Shown: positions 1 to 9,360, counted from the stretch's first letter. The stretch: 64,000 nucleotides of DNA from Actinoplanes derwentensis (GCF_900104725.1 NZ_LT629758.1:10590082-10654081), one strand, 5' to 3'. The notes: a model not told the origin generated them from the sequence alone. A program made the numbers and translations.

Positions 1-870
1 GGTGACGGCCACCGTCCCGGCCACCGTCAGGGCGTGCCCCAGGCGTCCCCGGGACCCGATCAGATAGGCCGCCATGATCGTCTTGCCGTGGCCCGGGGCG
101 ACGGCGTGCAGGCCGCCGAGTGCCACCGCGATCAGCAGAGCCAGCAGTCCGATGCCCAGGGTCAGCTGCGGATGCCCGATCAGGCCGGTGAACCAGGCGG
201 TGAGCCGATCGGTGCCCTGTGCCGGGGCCATCCCGCCGGCCGTGAGCGGCGAGACGGCCGCCGGGCCGCCGGGCCGCACACTGAGGGTCGCGGACCGCAC
301 GTCGGAGGAGACCGCACCGGCCGGGTACGCGGTGAGCAGCGCGCTGACACTGTCGGCGGGAACGTCGGCCTGGGTGATGGTGTAACGGTCGCCGACGGCG
401 GTGATCTCCCGCCAGCCGAGCCGGTCGGCGTACAGCGACGTGCGGTAGCCGACCGTCGTCGCGGCGGTGATCCGCACGTCGGCGTGCAGCACGCAGCGCA
501 GCCGCAGGGTGGTGAGCCCACCGGTGCTCGCCGGGAACGTCAGCCCGGCCGGTCTCCCGGTGAGGCGGAGGTCCCGGCCGCCGACGGCCACCGTGCCGGC
601 CGCGGCTGCCGCCGCGCACGTGCGCTCGGCGTAGGCGTCGTTCTCGGCCGGCGACCCGGTCCCGTCCTGGTCGGTGTCGATCTCGTTGGCGCGTGCCTGG
701 TAGGTGGGGATCTCGGCGAGGTCGAGCACGAAGTCGACGTCCACGCCGGTGCCGGTGACGCGCAGCCCGGAATATTGGTTGGTGGTGAAGTTGCCGAGCG
801 GATGGGCCTGGGCCGGGGTGCCGGTCGCCAGCGCGCCCAGCACACCGAGGGCCAGAGCGATGCGGATCAT
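1..870 (-). CDS. NicO-family nickel/cobalt permease-like protein (3' part outside window)
   Basis: Reading leftward from an ATG at 870 the frame stays open to the window edge, giving about 290 residues without a stop. It begins with a signal-like stretch ending in AQA, followed by HPLGNFTTNQYSGL, the N-terminal signature of large actinobacterial NicO/RcnA-type membrane proteins. About 150 residues of extracytoplasmic domain follow, then a membrane segment and HAVAPGHGKT, which matches the His-rich motif of this metal transporter superfamily. The start overlaps the stop of the upstream TPR gene as ATGA, so the two are probably translationally coupled. Metal specificity (Ni, Co or other) cannot be read from the sequence. 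The C-terminal transmembrane part is missing only because the window ends. Confidence 0.8.
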   Translation of the reverse strand, partial: MIRIALALGVLGALATGTPAQAHPLGNFTTNQYSGLRVTGTGVDVDFVLDLAEIPTYQARANEIDTDQDGTGSPAENDAYAERTCAAAAAAGTVAVGGRDLRLTGRPAGLTFPASTGGLTTLRLRCVLHADVRITAATTVGYRTSLYADRLGWREITAVGDRYTITQADVPADSVSALLTAYPAGAVSSDVRSATLSVRPGGPAAVSPLTAGGMAPAQGTDRLTAWFTGLIGHPQLTLGIGLLALLIAVALGGLHAVAPGHGKTIMAAYLIGSRGRLGHALTVAGTVAVT

Positions 871-2192
871 GCGGGGCCGCCGAGTTCGGTGAGGGTGGCA
901 CGGGCGCTCGGGCCGTACCGCAGGGAGAAGTACGGGTTGAGGTGCAGGGCCCGGGTCAGGTCGGCGCGGGCTCCGGCGCGGTCGTGCCGGGCCAGCCGGA
1001 TCATGGCGCGGTAGTAGTGGGCCCGGGCGTCCTGGATGCCCAACCGCAGGCCGCGGTCCGCGTGGGTGAGGGCGGCCCGGTCGTCACCGGCGGCGTGCAG
1101 CGCCCAGGCGTAGGCGGTGTGCACCGGGGCGCTCGGCCGGGCCGCGAGCAGTGCCCGGCCGCGGGCGACAGCGGTCCGCGCGTCGCCGTGGTCGGCGGCG
1201 AACAGGACCAGGTCGATGTCGGTGGTCGACCCGGTGGTGCCGGGCAGCTGGGAACTGAAGCGGATGAGGTCGTCGGTCCGGGCCGCCTCGCCGGGGCGGC
1301 CGGCCGCGGTCAGGACGTCGGCCAGCGCCATCAGGTGGTCGACCGTCGGCAGCCGGTCGGTGGCGGCCCGCAGGTCGTTCTCCGCGGCGGTCAGGTCACC
1401 GCGGGCGGCGGCCACCCTCGCCCGGCCGGCCAGCAGGGCGGGCCGGCCGGGGTCGCGAGCCAGTCCTTCGGCGAAGTGGGCCGAGGCGGTGTCCAGGTCA
1501 CCGGCCGCGAAGGCCAGTTCGCCCAGGTGGGTCAGGGCGAAGGTGATCTCGTCGGCGGTGATGGCGGACTCGCGGGCCCGGGTCATCAACTCGACCGCCC
1601 GGCGCTGGTCGCCACGCAGTTCGAACAGGTAGGAGGCGCGGGCGAACGAGCCGGTGTCCGGTCGCAGGTCGAGCATCCGCTGGACCGCGGTGGTGGCCGC
1701 GTCGTACCGGCCGAGTTCCACGTAGGCGTCGGTGAGCACCCCGTACCCGTCGGCGGCGTAGTCGTCGAGGGCGACCGCCGTGCGCGCGTACCGCAGCGCG
1801 CCACGGAAGTCGTGCCGGGCCGCGGCCAGCGCGCCGAGCCCGATCATCGCCGCCGCGTTGTCATCCGGGCGTACCTCGCGGGAGCGGCGCAACGCGGTCT
1901 CGGCGGCCAGGTACTGCGCCGGGTCGTAGGTGATCCGGCCGAGCTGGATGCGGGCCAGCCCGAGAGCAGCCCAGCCCTGCCAGTCGCCGGGGACGGTGGT
2001 CAGGTGCGCCTGCAGTCGCCGTACGTGCGCGTCCGGTTCCTGGGCCGCCGGCGGCGCGACGGCGGTGGTCGGCCCGGACTCCCGGCCGTGCCACGGCGCC
2101 AACGTGACGCCGGCCCCGAGCAGGGTGACCGCGGCCAGACCGGTGACCACCAGCGGCCGTAGCCATCGTCGTCGCATGGCTCGATGGTGCAC
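867..2192 (-). CDS. Membrane-anchored tetratricopeptide-repeat protein
   Basis: The product has 441 residues. A basic N-terminus (RRRWLRPL) precedes one hydrophobic segment at about residues 13-30, a signal anchor, and the rest is Ala/Leu/Arg-rich helical repeats typical of TPRs (for example ALGLARIQLG, AYVELGRYDAA and THLGELAFAAGDLDTA). It is probably an extracytoplasmic scaffold. The GTG at 2192 is preferred because CAGGGAAAG lies 9 nt upstream, while the in-frame ATG at 2177 has no Shine-Dalgarno. The stop overlaps the start of the NicO-type permease, and the DUF4331 gene is divergent. TPR proteins, DUF4331 proteins and NicO-like permeases occur together in other actinomycetes, so a shared envelope role is plausible but unproven. 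Confidence 0.8.
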   Translation of the reverse strand: MHHRAMRRRWLRPLVVTGLAAVTLLGAGVTLAPWHGRESGPTTAVAPPAAQEPDAHVRRLQAHLTTVPGDWQGWAALGLARIQLGRITYDPAQYLAAETALRRSREVRPDDNAAAMIGLGALAAARHDFRGALRYARTAVALDDYAADGYGVLTDAYVELGRYDAATTAVQRMLDLRPDTGSFARASYLFELRGDQRRAVELMTRARESAITADEITFALTHLGELAFAAGDLDTASAHFAEGLARDPGRPALLAGRARVAAARGDLTAAENDLRAATDRLPTVDHLMALADVLTAAGRPGEAARTDDLIRFSSQLPGTTGSTTDIDLVLFAADHGDARTAVARGRALLAARPSAPVHTAYAWALHAAGDDRAALTHADRGLRLGIQDARAHYYRAMIRLARHDRAGARADLTRALHLNPYFSLRYGPSARATLTELGGPA

Positions 2193-2268
2193 TAATCGGG
2201 CTTTCCCTGTATTGCGGACAGAAGTAATGAAAGCTATTCGAGAACCAATGTCTCGTTACGGGGGAAAG

Positions 2269-3642
2269 ATGAAAACCGTTCTCCGCGTCGCCGCGCTCGG
2301 CGTCTCGGTGGCCTGTGTGGCCTCACTCGCGCCGGTCCAGAGCAACGCGTCCTCACACCGGGAGGCGCCACTCATCGCCGGCACACCCGGCCTGGACAAC
2401 ACCGACCTGTACGCGTTCGTCAGCCCGGACGCGCCGGAGACCGTCACGGTGGTGGCGAACTGGCAGCCGTTCGAGGAGCCGAACGGTGGCCCGAACTTCT
2501 ACACGTTCGCCGAGAAGACCGCCTACGACATCAACATCGACAACAACGGTGACGCCAAGGCGGACATCACCTACCGGTACACGTTCCGGACCAGCTATCG
2601 CAACGCCGGCACGTTCCTCTACAACACCGGGCCGGTCACCTCGCTCAGCGACGGCGATCTGAACCTCCGCCAGAGCTACTCGCTGGACCGGATCACCTCG
2701 GCCGGCACCAAGAAGGTGCTGAAGACGGCGCGGGTCGCACCGTCGTTCACCGGCAAGGCGTCGATGCCGAACTACGCGACGGTGTCGGACGAGGCGGTCA
2801 CCTCTGCGGGCGGCGGCGTGACGTCGTTCGCGGGCCAGGCCGACGACCCTTTCTTCGCCGACCTGCGCGTCTTCGACCTGCTCTACGGCGGTGACCTCAG
2901 CGAGGTCGGCCAGGACTCGCTGCGGGGCTACAACGTCAACTCCATCGCCCTGCGGGTTCCCAAGGCCGATCTGGCGCTCAAGGGCAACGTCAGCCGCAAC
3001 CCGGTCGTCGGCATCTGGAGCACCACCTCGCGGATCGGCGCGAGCATGAAGGGCAAGCCGGGCAAGCTCCAGCAGGTGTCCCGCCTGGGCATGCCGCTGG
3101 TGAACGAGGCCGTCATCCCGGCGGGCCGCAAGAACGAGTTCAACGCCAGCGTGCCGACCGGTGACACCAAGTTCCTCTCCCACGTCACCAGCCCCGAGAT
3201 CCCGAAGCTGATCGAGGCCATCTACAAGATCCCGGCCCCGGCCACGCCGCGTAAGGACCTGGTCGAGGTGTTCCTGACCGGTGTCTGCAAGGACTGCGGC
3301 CCGATCGCCGCCGACCTCAACTCGCAGTTGCTCAACAAGGACGTCGTCAAGAAGTCGTTCCGCCCGAGCGAGCAGCTGCGCCTCAACATGGCCGTGGCGC
3401 CCGCCGAGAACCCGAACCGGTTCGGCGTCATCGGCGGTGACCTGGCCGGGTTCCCGAACGGCCGCCGGCTCACCGACGACGTCATCGACGTGACCCTGCA
3501 GGCGGCCGAAGGCATCCTGCTGCCGGACCCGCCGGCCGCGGTCAAGACCCTGGGCGACGGTGTCGACGCCAACAGCGCCGGCTTCCGGAGCCACTTCCCG
3601 TACGTCGCGCTGCCCAACGAGGTAAGCGTCAACCAGCAGTAG
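2269..3642 (+). CDS. Secreted DUF4331 domain-containing protein
   Basis: The product has 457 residues with a Sec-type signal peptide (MKTVLRVAALGVSVACVASL, cleavage near SNA|SSH). The mature protein opens with SSHREAPLIAGTPGLDNTD, the hallmark of DUF4331, followed by YAFVSPDAPETVT. DUF4331 spans almost the whole protein and its function is unknown. The ATG at 2269 follows a GGGGGAAAG stretch. Two in-frame ATGs at 2227 and 2248 would add a charged extension ahead of the signal peptide and are less likely. The gene is divergent from the TPR/NicO pair, with about 75 bp of unusually AT-rich sequence between them. A 13-bp-stem hairpin after the stop separates it from the convergent recD2. Confidence 0.9.
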   Translation: MKTVLRVAALGVSVACVASLAPVQSNASSHREAPLIAGTPGLDNTDLYAFVSPDAPETVTVVANWQPFEEPNGGPNFYTFAEKTAYDINIDNNGDAKADITYRYTFRTSYRNAGTFLYNTGPVTSLSDGDLNLRQSYSLDRITSAGTKKVLKTARVAPSFTGKASMPNYATVSDEAVTSAGGGVTSFAGQADDPFFADLRVFDLLYGGDLSEVGQDSLRGYNVNSIALRVPKADLALKGNVSRNPVVGIWSTTSRIGASMKGKPGKLQQVSRLGMPLVNEAVIPAGRKNEFNASVPTGDTKFLSHVTSPEIPKLIEAIYKIPAPATPRKDLVEVFLTGVCKDCGPIAADLNSQLLNKDVVKKSFRPSEQLRLNMAVAPAENPNRFGVIGGDLAGFPNGRRLTDDVIDVTLQAAEGILLPDPPAAVKTLGDGVDANSAGFRSHFPYVALPNEVSVNQQ

Positions 3643-3648
3643 TGATGC

Positions 3649-3684
3649 CCCGGCCACCGCGTGTCAGAACGCGCGGTGGCCGGG
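3649..3684. terminator. Bidirectional terminator hairpin between DUF4331 gene and recD2
   Basis: Perfect 13-bp stem (CCCGGCCACCGCG and its complement) around a 10-nt loop. It starts 6 nt after the DUF4331 stop and runs over the last codons and stop of the convergent recD2. There is no U-tract, as is common for actinomycete terminators. Confidence 0.65.
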
Positions 3685-5856
3685 CTGCGCTCCCAGCCGC
3701 CGGGTCAGCGCGGTGTACCGGCGGCCGGCGCCGACCGTGCGGACCGCGGCGGCCAGGGCCCGGCGGGAGCCGACCAGCACCACCAGCTTCTTGGCCCGGG
3801 TGATCGCGGTGTAGAGCAGGTTGCGCTGCAGCATCATCCAGGCACTGGTGGTCAGCGGAATGATCACGGCCGGGTACTCGGAACCCTGGGAGCGGTGGAT
3901 GGTGATCGCATAGGCGTGGGCCAGCTCGTCCAGCTCGTCGAAGTCGTAGTCGATCACTTCGTCCTCGTCCGTTCGTACCGCAAGGGTCTGCTCGTCGGTC
4001 GACAACGCCGTGACGACGCCGACCGTGCCGTTGAAGACCCCCGCGACCCCCTTGTCATAGTTGTTGCGGATCTGGGTGACCTTGTCGCCGATCCGGAACA
4101 CCCGCCCGCCCATCCGACGCTCCGGCAGCCCCTCCCGAGCCGGAGTGAGCTGCTGCTGGAGCAGGGTGTTCAGGGCGCCCGCCCCGGCCGGGCCGCGGTG
4201 CATCGGGGCGAGCACCTGGATGTCACGGCGCGGGTCCAGACCGAACTTGCGGGGCACCCGATTACAGGCCACGTCGACGGTGAGCGCCGCGGTGGCCTCG
4301 GTGTCGTCGCACGGGAACAAGAAGAAGTCGGTCATCCCCTCCAACAGCACCGATCGGCCCTGGTTGACGCGGTGCGCGTTGGCGACCACACCACTCTGCG
4401 CGGCCTGCCGGAAGATCTGCGTGAGACGGACCCGGGGGATCACGTCGGCGGCGAGCAGGTCCCGCAGCACCTCACCGGCACCGACCGACGGCAACTGGTC
4501 GACGTCGCCGACGAGCAGCAGGTGCGCGCCCGGCGGCACTGCTTTGACCAGCTTGTTCGCCAGGATCAGGTCGAGCATCGAGGCCTCGTCGACGACGATC
4601 AGGTCGGCGTCCAGGGGGTTGTCGCGGTCGTACTGGGCGTCTCCGCCGGGCTGGAGTTTGAGCAGGCGGTGCACGGTGGCGGCGGGATGGCCGGTGAGTT
4701 CGGCGAGGCGTTTCGCGGCGCGGCCGGTGGGGGCGACGAGCTGGATCTTGGCCTTTTTGGCGGCGGCCAGTTCCACGATCGATCGTACGGTGAAACTCTT
4801 GCCGCATCCGGGTCCGCCGGTGAGCACGGCGACTTTGCTGGTCAGCGCCAGTCTGACCGCTTGTTCCTGCTCTTTCGCGAGCGTCGAGCCGGTCCGTTTG
4901 TGCAGCCAGGCCAGTGCCTTGGTCCAGTCCACGTCGCCGAAGTGCGGGAGCTTGTCCGATTTTTCACCTAGTAAACGGACGAGTAGTGACGCGAGCGACT
5001 GCTCGGCCCGGTGGAACGGCACCAGATAGATCGCGTCGTCCTCCCGGACCACGCCCTCCTCCTCGACCAGCTCGTCCAGGCACGGCGGGATCAGCGTGCC
5101 CGGCACCTCGAGGATCTTCGCGGCGTCGGCCATCAGCTCGTTCGCCGGCAGGAAACAGTGCCCGTTGTCGGTGGCCTGCGACAGCGTGTACTGCAGGCCG
5201 GCCTTCACCCGTTCGGGACTGTCGTGCGGGATGCCGACGGCCTGCGCGATCGTGTCGGCCGTCTTGAACCCGATGCCCCACACGTCGGCGGCCAGCTTGT
5301 AGGGGGAGTTCTTCACCACCGAGATGCTGGCGTCGCCGTACTTCTTGTAGATCCGCACCGCGATCGACGTGGAAACCCCGACCCCCTGCAAGAAGATCAT
5401 CACCTCCTTGATCGCCTTCTGCTCGGCCCACGCCGCGGTGATCTTCTTCGTCCGCTTCGGCCCGAGCCCGGCCACCTCGATCAGCCGCTGGGGCGCGGTC
5501 TCGATGATCTCCAGAGTGTCCAGTCCGAAATGGTCGACGATGCGCTCCGCGAAGACCGGCCCGATCCCCTTGACCAGGCCCGATCCCAGGTAGCGGCGGA
5601 TACCCTGCACGGTCGCCGGCAGCACCGTGGAGTAGGAGAGCACCTCGAACTGGCGACCGTACTGCGGATGCGACGACCACCAACCGGACAACCGCAGACT
5701 CTCCCCCGGCTGCGCGCCGAGCAGGGCCCCGACCACGGTCAGAAGATCACTGCTGCTCTGGTACGCCACCCGGGCCACCGTGTAGCCGGTCTCCTCGTTC
5801 ACGTAGGTCAGCCGCTCCAGCACTGCCTCGATGGTCTGCGTCTTGTCCGGTGGCAC
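3664..5856 (-). CDS. recD2: RecD2-type SF1B ATP-dependent DNA helicase
   Basis: The product has 730 residues. The N-terminal 300 residues carry an OB-like segment and a tandem helix-hairpin-helix region (YLGSGLVKGIGPVFAERIV; IEVAGLGPKRTKKI), as in RecD2/YrrC. The helicase core follows: Walker A GGPGCGKS near residue 343, motif II VVDEASMLD near 419, motif V TIHRSQGSEYP near 650 and motif VI YTAITRAKK near 680. Known family members are 5'-3' helicases acting in repair independently of RecBC. No recB or recC is nearby. I prefer the GTG at 5856; a TTG at 5874 is an alternative and neither has a clear ribosome binding site. The gene is divergent from the esterase gene. Confidence 0.88.
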   Translation of the reverse strand: MPPDKTQTIEAVLERLTYVNEETGYTVARVAYQSSSDLLTVVGALLGAQPGESLRLSGWWSSHPQYGRQFEVLSYSTVLPATVQGIRRYLGSGLVKGIGPVFAERIVDHFGLDTLEIIETAPQRLIEVAGLGPKRTKKITAAWAEQKAIKEVMIFLQGVGVSTSIAVRIYKKYGDASISVVKNSPYKLAADVWGIGFKTADTIAQAVGIPHDSPERVKAGLQYTLSQATDNGHCFLPANELMADAAKILEVPGTLIPPCLDELVEEEGVVREDDAIYLVPFHRAEQSLASLLVRLLGEKSDKLPHFGDVDWTKALAWLHKRTGSTLAKEQEQAVRLALTSKVAVLTGGPGCGKSFTVRSIVELAAAKKAKIQLVAPTGRAAKRLAELTGHPAATVHRLLKLQPGGDAQYDRDNPLDADLIVVDEASMLDLILANKLVKAVPPGAHLLLVGDVDQLPSVGAGEVLRDLLAADVIPRVRLTQIFRQAAQSGVVANAHRVNQGRSVLLEGMTDFFLFPCDDTEATAALTVDVACNRVPRKFGLDPRRDIQVLAPMHRGPAGAGALNTLLQQQLTPAREGLPERRMGGRVFRIGDKVTQIRNNYDKGVAGVFNGTVGVVTALSTDEQTLAVRTDEDEVIDYDFDELDELAHAYAITIHRSQGSEYPAVIIPLTTSAWMMLQRNLLYTAITRAKKLVVLVGSRRALAAAVRTVGAGRRYTALTRRLGAQPGHRAF

Positions 5857-5902
5857 GCGACCATCGTGCCGCAAGGGGTAGAACCAGCCAATGGGGTACG
5901 CC

Positions 5903-5908
5903 TAGCGT
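5903..5908 (+). promoter_or_regulatory. Leaderless-type -10 box (TAGCGT)
   Basis: TAGCGT ends 7 nt before the ATG at 5916, so transcription would start at or next to the start codon. No Shine-Dalgarno is visible. The same 12-base string (ACGCCTAGCGTG) precedes the decarboxylase gene at 29844. Confidence 0.55.
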
Positions 5909-5915
5909 GATCTCC

Positions 5916-6890
5916 ATGGCGCTCTTTGACTTCCCGCTCCCCGAATTGCGCACCTACCACTCCGCCCATCCCGAGCCACCGGGCTTCGACGAGTTCTGGT
6001 CCGGCACCCTGGCCGCCGCCCGCCGGGCCGCGCTGCCCCCGAAACTCCACGAGGTCAGCACCCCGCTCAAGGGCGTCACCACGTACGACGTGACGTTCAC
6101 CGGTTACGCCGGCCAGCCGATCCGGGCCTGGCTGAACCGTCCCGCCGCGGCGACCGGCCCACTTCCGGTGGTGGTCGAGTTCATCGGTTACGGCGGCGGC
6201 CGCGGACTGCCTGTCGACTGGCTGCTCTGGGCCAGCGCCGGGTACGCCCACCTGGTCATGGACACCCGCGGTCAGGGCGGTAACTGGCGTGGCGGCGACA
6301 CCCCCGACCCCGACGAGTACGGCGCCGGCCCCGCGTCGCCCGGCTTCATGACCCGGGGTGTGACCGCGCCGGAGACCTACTACTACCGCCGCCTGATCAC
6401 CGACGCGGTCCGGGCCGTGGAGACCGCCACCGAACTGCCCGGCGTCGACGTCTCCCGTCTCGTCGTAACCGGCAAGAGCCAGGGCGGGGCGCTCGCCCTG
6501 GCCGCCGCCGGACTGGCCCCGGACCTGGTCGCGGCGGTCGCCGCCGGAGTGCCGTTCCTCTGCGACATCCGGCGGGCGGTCACCATCACCGACAGCGACC
6601 CGTTCCACGAGGTGGTCCGGTTCCTGCGCGCCAACCCGCAGGCCGCCGAACGCACCCTGGACACCCTCGACCACGTCGACTCGGTCAACTTCGCCCGGCG
6701 GATCACCGCGCCGGCGATCCTGTCCACCGCGCTGATGGACGGGGTGTGCCCGCCGTCCGGGGTGTTCGCCGCCTACAACGCGATCCAGGGCCCGAAACAG
6801 ATCGAGGTGTACGAGTGGGACGGCCACGAGGGCGGTCGCGGCCACTTCGACGTCGCCGCCCTGGAATTCGTGGACGATCGACTCGACTGA
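5916..6890 (+). CDS. Acetylxylan esterase / cephalosporin-C deacetylase family hydrolase
   Basis: The product has 324 residues, close to the usual ~320 of the AXE1 family. It has an alpha/beta-hydrolase fold with nucleophile elbow GKSQGG (Ser near residue 186), the family motif DTRGQGG (near 121) and a C-terminal catalytic His in GHEGGRGH. The N-terminus (MALFDFPLPELRTY...PPGFDEFW) is typical of the family. There is no signal peptide, so it probably acts in the cytoplasm, removing acetyl groups from imported oligosaccharides or antibiotics. The ATG at 5916 was chosen over an upstream in-frame start at 5850 because it matches the family N-terminus and sits 7 nt after a TAGCGT box. Confidence 0.85.
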   Translation: MALFDFPLPELRTYHSAHPEPPGFDEFWSGTLAAARRAALPPKLHEVSTPLKGVTTYDVTFTGYAGQPIRAWLNRPAAATGPLPVVVEFIGYGGGRGLPVDWLLWASAGYAHLVMDTRGQGGNWRGGDTPDPDEYGAGPASPGFMTRGVTAPETYYYRRLITDAVRAVETATELPGVDVSRLVVTGKSQGGALALAAAGLAPDLVAAVAAGVPFLCDIRRAVTITDSDPFHEVVRFLRANPQAAERTLDTLDHVDSVNFARRITAPAILSTALMDGVCPPSGVFAAYNAIQGPKQIEVYEWDGHEGGRGHFDVAALEFVDDRLD

Positions 6891-6933
6891 CCCTATGTAG
6901 AGAACCTAGTCAGGGTGGGTTACCGTGTCGGGC

Positions 6934-8970
6934 ATGATCCTGACCCGGCTCACCCGGTGGGCGCTGCGGACCGCCGCCCGCCGCTGGCCCGACGGCATGC
7001 GCGAGGAACTGCTCCGGGAATGGCAGGCTGAACTCACCCACCTGGAGCAGCGCCCCGGCACCGCCGGCCGTCGCCTCGGGTTCGCGCTCAGCCTGCTCAC
7101 CTCCCCGCCGGTGCGGGACGCCGCCGGTGTCCCGCGCGGCTGGGCCGAGGCCCGCTCCGGCCTGAGCCCGGCCGTGATCCTGATGCTCGCCGCGATCGTC
7201 GGCCTCGGCCTGACCGAAGCCGGCCAGAGCTACTGGTTCACGCTGTTCAGCACCTTCGGCGACGACTCCTACGGGTGGTGGTTGCGCGGCACCGCGATCG
7301 CGGACGCGGTGGTCCTCACCCTGTGGGCGGTGCCGATCGGCTTCTGGCTCGGCCGGGCCCAGCCGATGGCCCGTGACGGCCGGCTCGGCACGGCCGGGCC
7401 CGCGGTCCTCGCGCCGCTCGCCATGGTGCCGGCCCTGGTCCTGCCGGGGATCTCCGGTGACATGCGGCTGACCCCCACGATGGAGACCGTGCTGGGTGTG
7501 CTCGCCTGGACGGCACTGAGCATGGTCCTCGGACGGGCCGCCGTCCGCGCCGGCCGCACACGTGCTGTCCTGCTGGCGCTGGCCGGTGTTCCGCTGGTCG
7601 CGACGTGCGCGGCGGCGCTGGCCACCGTTCCGCTGCTGATCACCCAAGGCAGGGATGCCGCGGTCGCGTCCCTGATCCTGTCCGGCTCGAGCGGGATTCA
7701 GCCCGACGCACAGGGGTGGATCATCCAAACCGGCGTGATGATCGGCCCGTTCCTCGCCTTCGGCTGGCTGGCTGCCGTCTACGGTCTGCGGGCCGCGGCC
7801 GCCCCGGAACGCCCGATCCGGGCCACTACCGCTGCCGATAGTCCGGTCCGGCCGGCTGTCGCTTCCGGGAGCCCGCTTCCGGTCTCCGGCGAAGCGGTGG
7901 CGCCGGAGGAGAGGGCTTGGCCGGCCCTGCCCGCCGTGGTGCCCGGAGCCGGGCTGGTGGCCGTGCTGGCCGGAGTCCTGGCCTGGGCTTACACCGTCGC
8001 CTACCTCACCCCGGCGATACTGGTGATGGCCGCGACGGCCCCGATGCCCGGCGGCGACGGCGAGATCTTCCTGTGGATCGCCGAGCTGCGCTGGACCGCG
8101 ATCCTGCTGACCGTTCTCGGCGCGGTGATCGCCACCGCCGGGCGGCGCTCGATGCCCCGGGCGGCGATCCTGTTGGCCGTCGGCCTGTTCGCCGCCGAGT
8201 CGGTGCTGCTGTCCCACCGGATCCTCGGAGCCGGCGGTTTCCGGATCGCCCTGCTGACCGCGGCCGTCCTGATCACGGCGGCCTGGGCACTGGCCGGACC
8301 GGCACTGCCGGGGATCGCGGCCGGGGTCGACCGCTCGCGGACCGCGGCCGCCGCCATCGCCGCGGTGGGGCTCGGACCGCTGCTCTACTTCCAGAACACT
8401 CCACCGGAGAACCACGAGTTCATGCCGCTGGGCCTGCCGGTCACCACGGTCGGGGTCGCGGCCGGACTGGTGCTGCTCGGCATGATCACGGCCGCCGCGA
8501 CAAGTCCCCGGCGTCCGCATCCGTTGGTGATCGCCCTACTCGTGGTGGTGCCGATCGGGCTGCTCGTGGGCCTCGGCGTGTACTTCGGCAACGGGGCGAG
8601 CGAATCGTTCGCCGGGGCGGGCATCGCGCTCGGGCTACCGCTCGCGGTGCTGGTCACGGCACTGGTGCGGCGGCACCGCCCCCGGCGTCGCGGCCGGACC
8701 GCCCTGCTCTGGTCATCACTGGCGGTGGCCGCCGTCCCGGCGACCATCGTGTTGCTCTACGCCGCGATCATGTTGCTCGCGTTCGTTCCGGAGATCCTGT
8801 TCAAGATCGACGGGACGAGCTATCCCGCCGACGGCCTGTCCGTGGTGCCGGGCGCAGCGCTACTGGTCCTGCCCGCCGCGGTCTGGCTGGCCGGCCGCCC
8901 CGGCGGTGCGCCGACCACGGCACCGGGCCCGCAGCCGGACTCCGGTCCGGAGCCTCAACTGATCGCGTGA
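6934..8970 (+). CDS. Large polytopic membrane protein of unknown function
   Basis: The product has about 678 residues. The first ~70 are soluble and basic (MILTRLTRWALRTAARRWP then MREELLREWQAELTHLEQ), a head seen on many actinobacterial integral membrane proteins. The rest alternates roughly a dozen hydrophobic segments with short loops, apart from a Ser/Pro-rich linker near residues 295-330. I recognise no catalytic motif. The ATG at 6934 follows a TACCGT box by 7 nt, suggesting leaderless expression; the GTG at 6925 with AGGGTGGG upstream is the alternative. No operon partner is evident: the gene stands alone between the esterase and a repeat-rich spacer. Confidence 0.75.
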   Translation: MILTRLTRWALRTAARRWPDGMREELLREWQAELTHLEQRPGTAGRRLGFALSLLTSPPVRDAAGVPRGWAEARSGLSPAVILMLAAIVGLGLTEAGQSYWFTLFSTFGDDSYGWWLRGTAIADAVVLTLWAVPIGFWLGRAQPMARDGRLGTAGPAVLAPLAMVPALVLPGISGDMRLTPTMETVLGVLAWTALSMVLGRAAVRAGRTRAVLLALAGVPLVATCAAALATVPLLITQGRDAAVASLILSGSSGIQPDAQGWIIQTGVMIGPFLAFGWLAAVYGLRAAAAPERPIRATTAADSPVRPAVASGSPLPVSGEAVAPEERAWPALPAVVPGAGLVAVLAGVLAWAYTVAYLTPAILVMAATAPMPGGDGEIFLWIAELRWTAILLTVLGAVIATAGRRSMPRAAILLAVGLFAAESVLLSHRILGAGGFRIALLTAAVLITAAWALAGPALPGIAAGVDRSRTAAAAIAAVGLGPLLYFQNTPPENHEFMPLGLPVTTVGVAAGLVLLGMITAAATSPRRPHPLVIALLVVVPIGLLVGLGVYFGNGASESFAGAGIALGLPLAVLVTALVRRHRPRRRGRTALLWSSLAVAAVPATIVLLYAAIMLLAFVPEILFKIDGTSYPADGLSVVPGAALLVLPAAVWLAGRPGGAPTTAPGPQPDSGPEPQLIA

Positions 8971-9010
8971 GGCTCCGGCCCCGGCCGGACGCTTGCTGCC
9001 GGCCTCTTGC

Positions 9011-9070
9011 TGATCCGGAGACGGCCGGCCGTGTTTTGACCGGGAGACGGCCGGCCGTGCTGATCCGGAG
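9011..9070. repeat. Tandem repeat with embedded palindromes (intergenic)
   Basis: Two full copies of a ~23-bp unit (at 9011 and 9037, period 26) and a partial third from 9061. Each full unit contains the perfect palindrome ACGGCCGGCCGT. It lies between the 3' ends of the membrane-protein gene and the convergent yggT gene and may act as a transcription barrier. The rest of 8971-9090 holds nothing recognisable. Confidence 0.7.
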
Positions 9071-9090
9071 CCGAGGCGCCGCCGACCGGG

Positions 9091-9360
9091 TCAGATGATC
9101 GAGCGGACGATGCTGATCGCCAGGAAGACGACGATGAACGCCAGGTCGATCGAGATGCCGCCGGCCCGCAGCGGGGGCAGGACCTTGCGCACCGGCGCCA
9201 GGATCGGCTCGGTGACGCGGTAGATCGCGTCGATCGCCTTGGACCGGACCGATCCGGGCATCGCGGGACCGGCGAGCACCACGCTCCAGTCCAGCACCAC
9301 CCGAACCACCAGCACCAGCTGGACGAGAAGCAGCGCGAAGCTGACCAGACCGAGAATCAT
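9091..9360 (-). CDS. YggT family membrane protein
   Basis: The product has 89 residues with two hydrophobic segments, near residues 2-24 (ILGLVSFALLLVQLVLVVRV) and 66-86 (IDLAFIVVFLAISIV). Between them lies the YggT-family signature TEPILAPVRKVLPP. In Gram-positives the family usually sits next to sepF and divIVA in the division cluster; here it is alone. The ATG at 9360 is supported by GGAGG 6 nt upstream, so a longer frame starting 10 codons earlier is rejected. Its molecular role is unknown; osmotic and division-related roles have been proposed for homologs. Confidence 0.85.
   Translation of the reverse strand: MILGLVSFALLLVQLVLVVRVVLDWSVVLAGPAMPGSVRSKAIDAIYRVTEPILAPVRKVLPPLRAGGISIDLAFIVVFLAISIVRSII

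Noticed and set aside
1930..2268. N-terminal extension of the DUF4331 protein
   Set aside because: It overlaps the divergent TPR gene and would place a signal peptide about 110 residues inside the protein.
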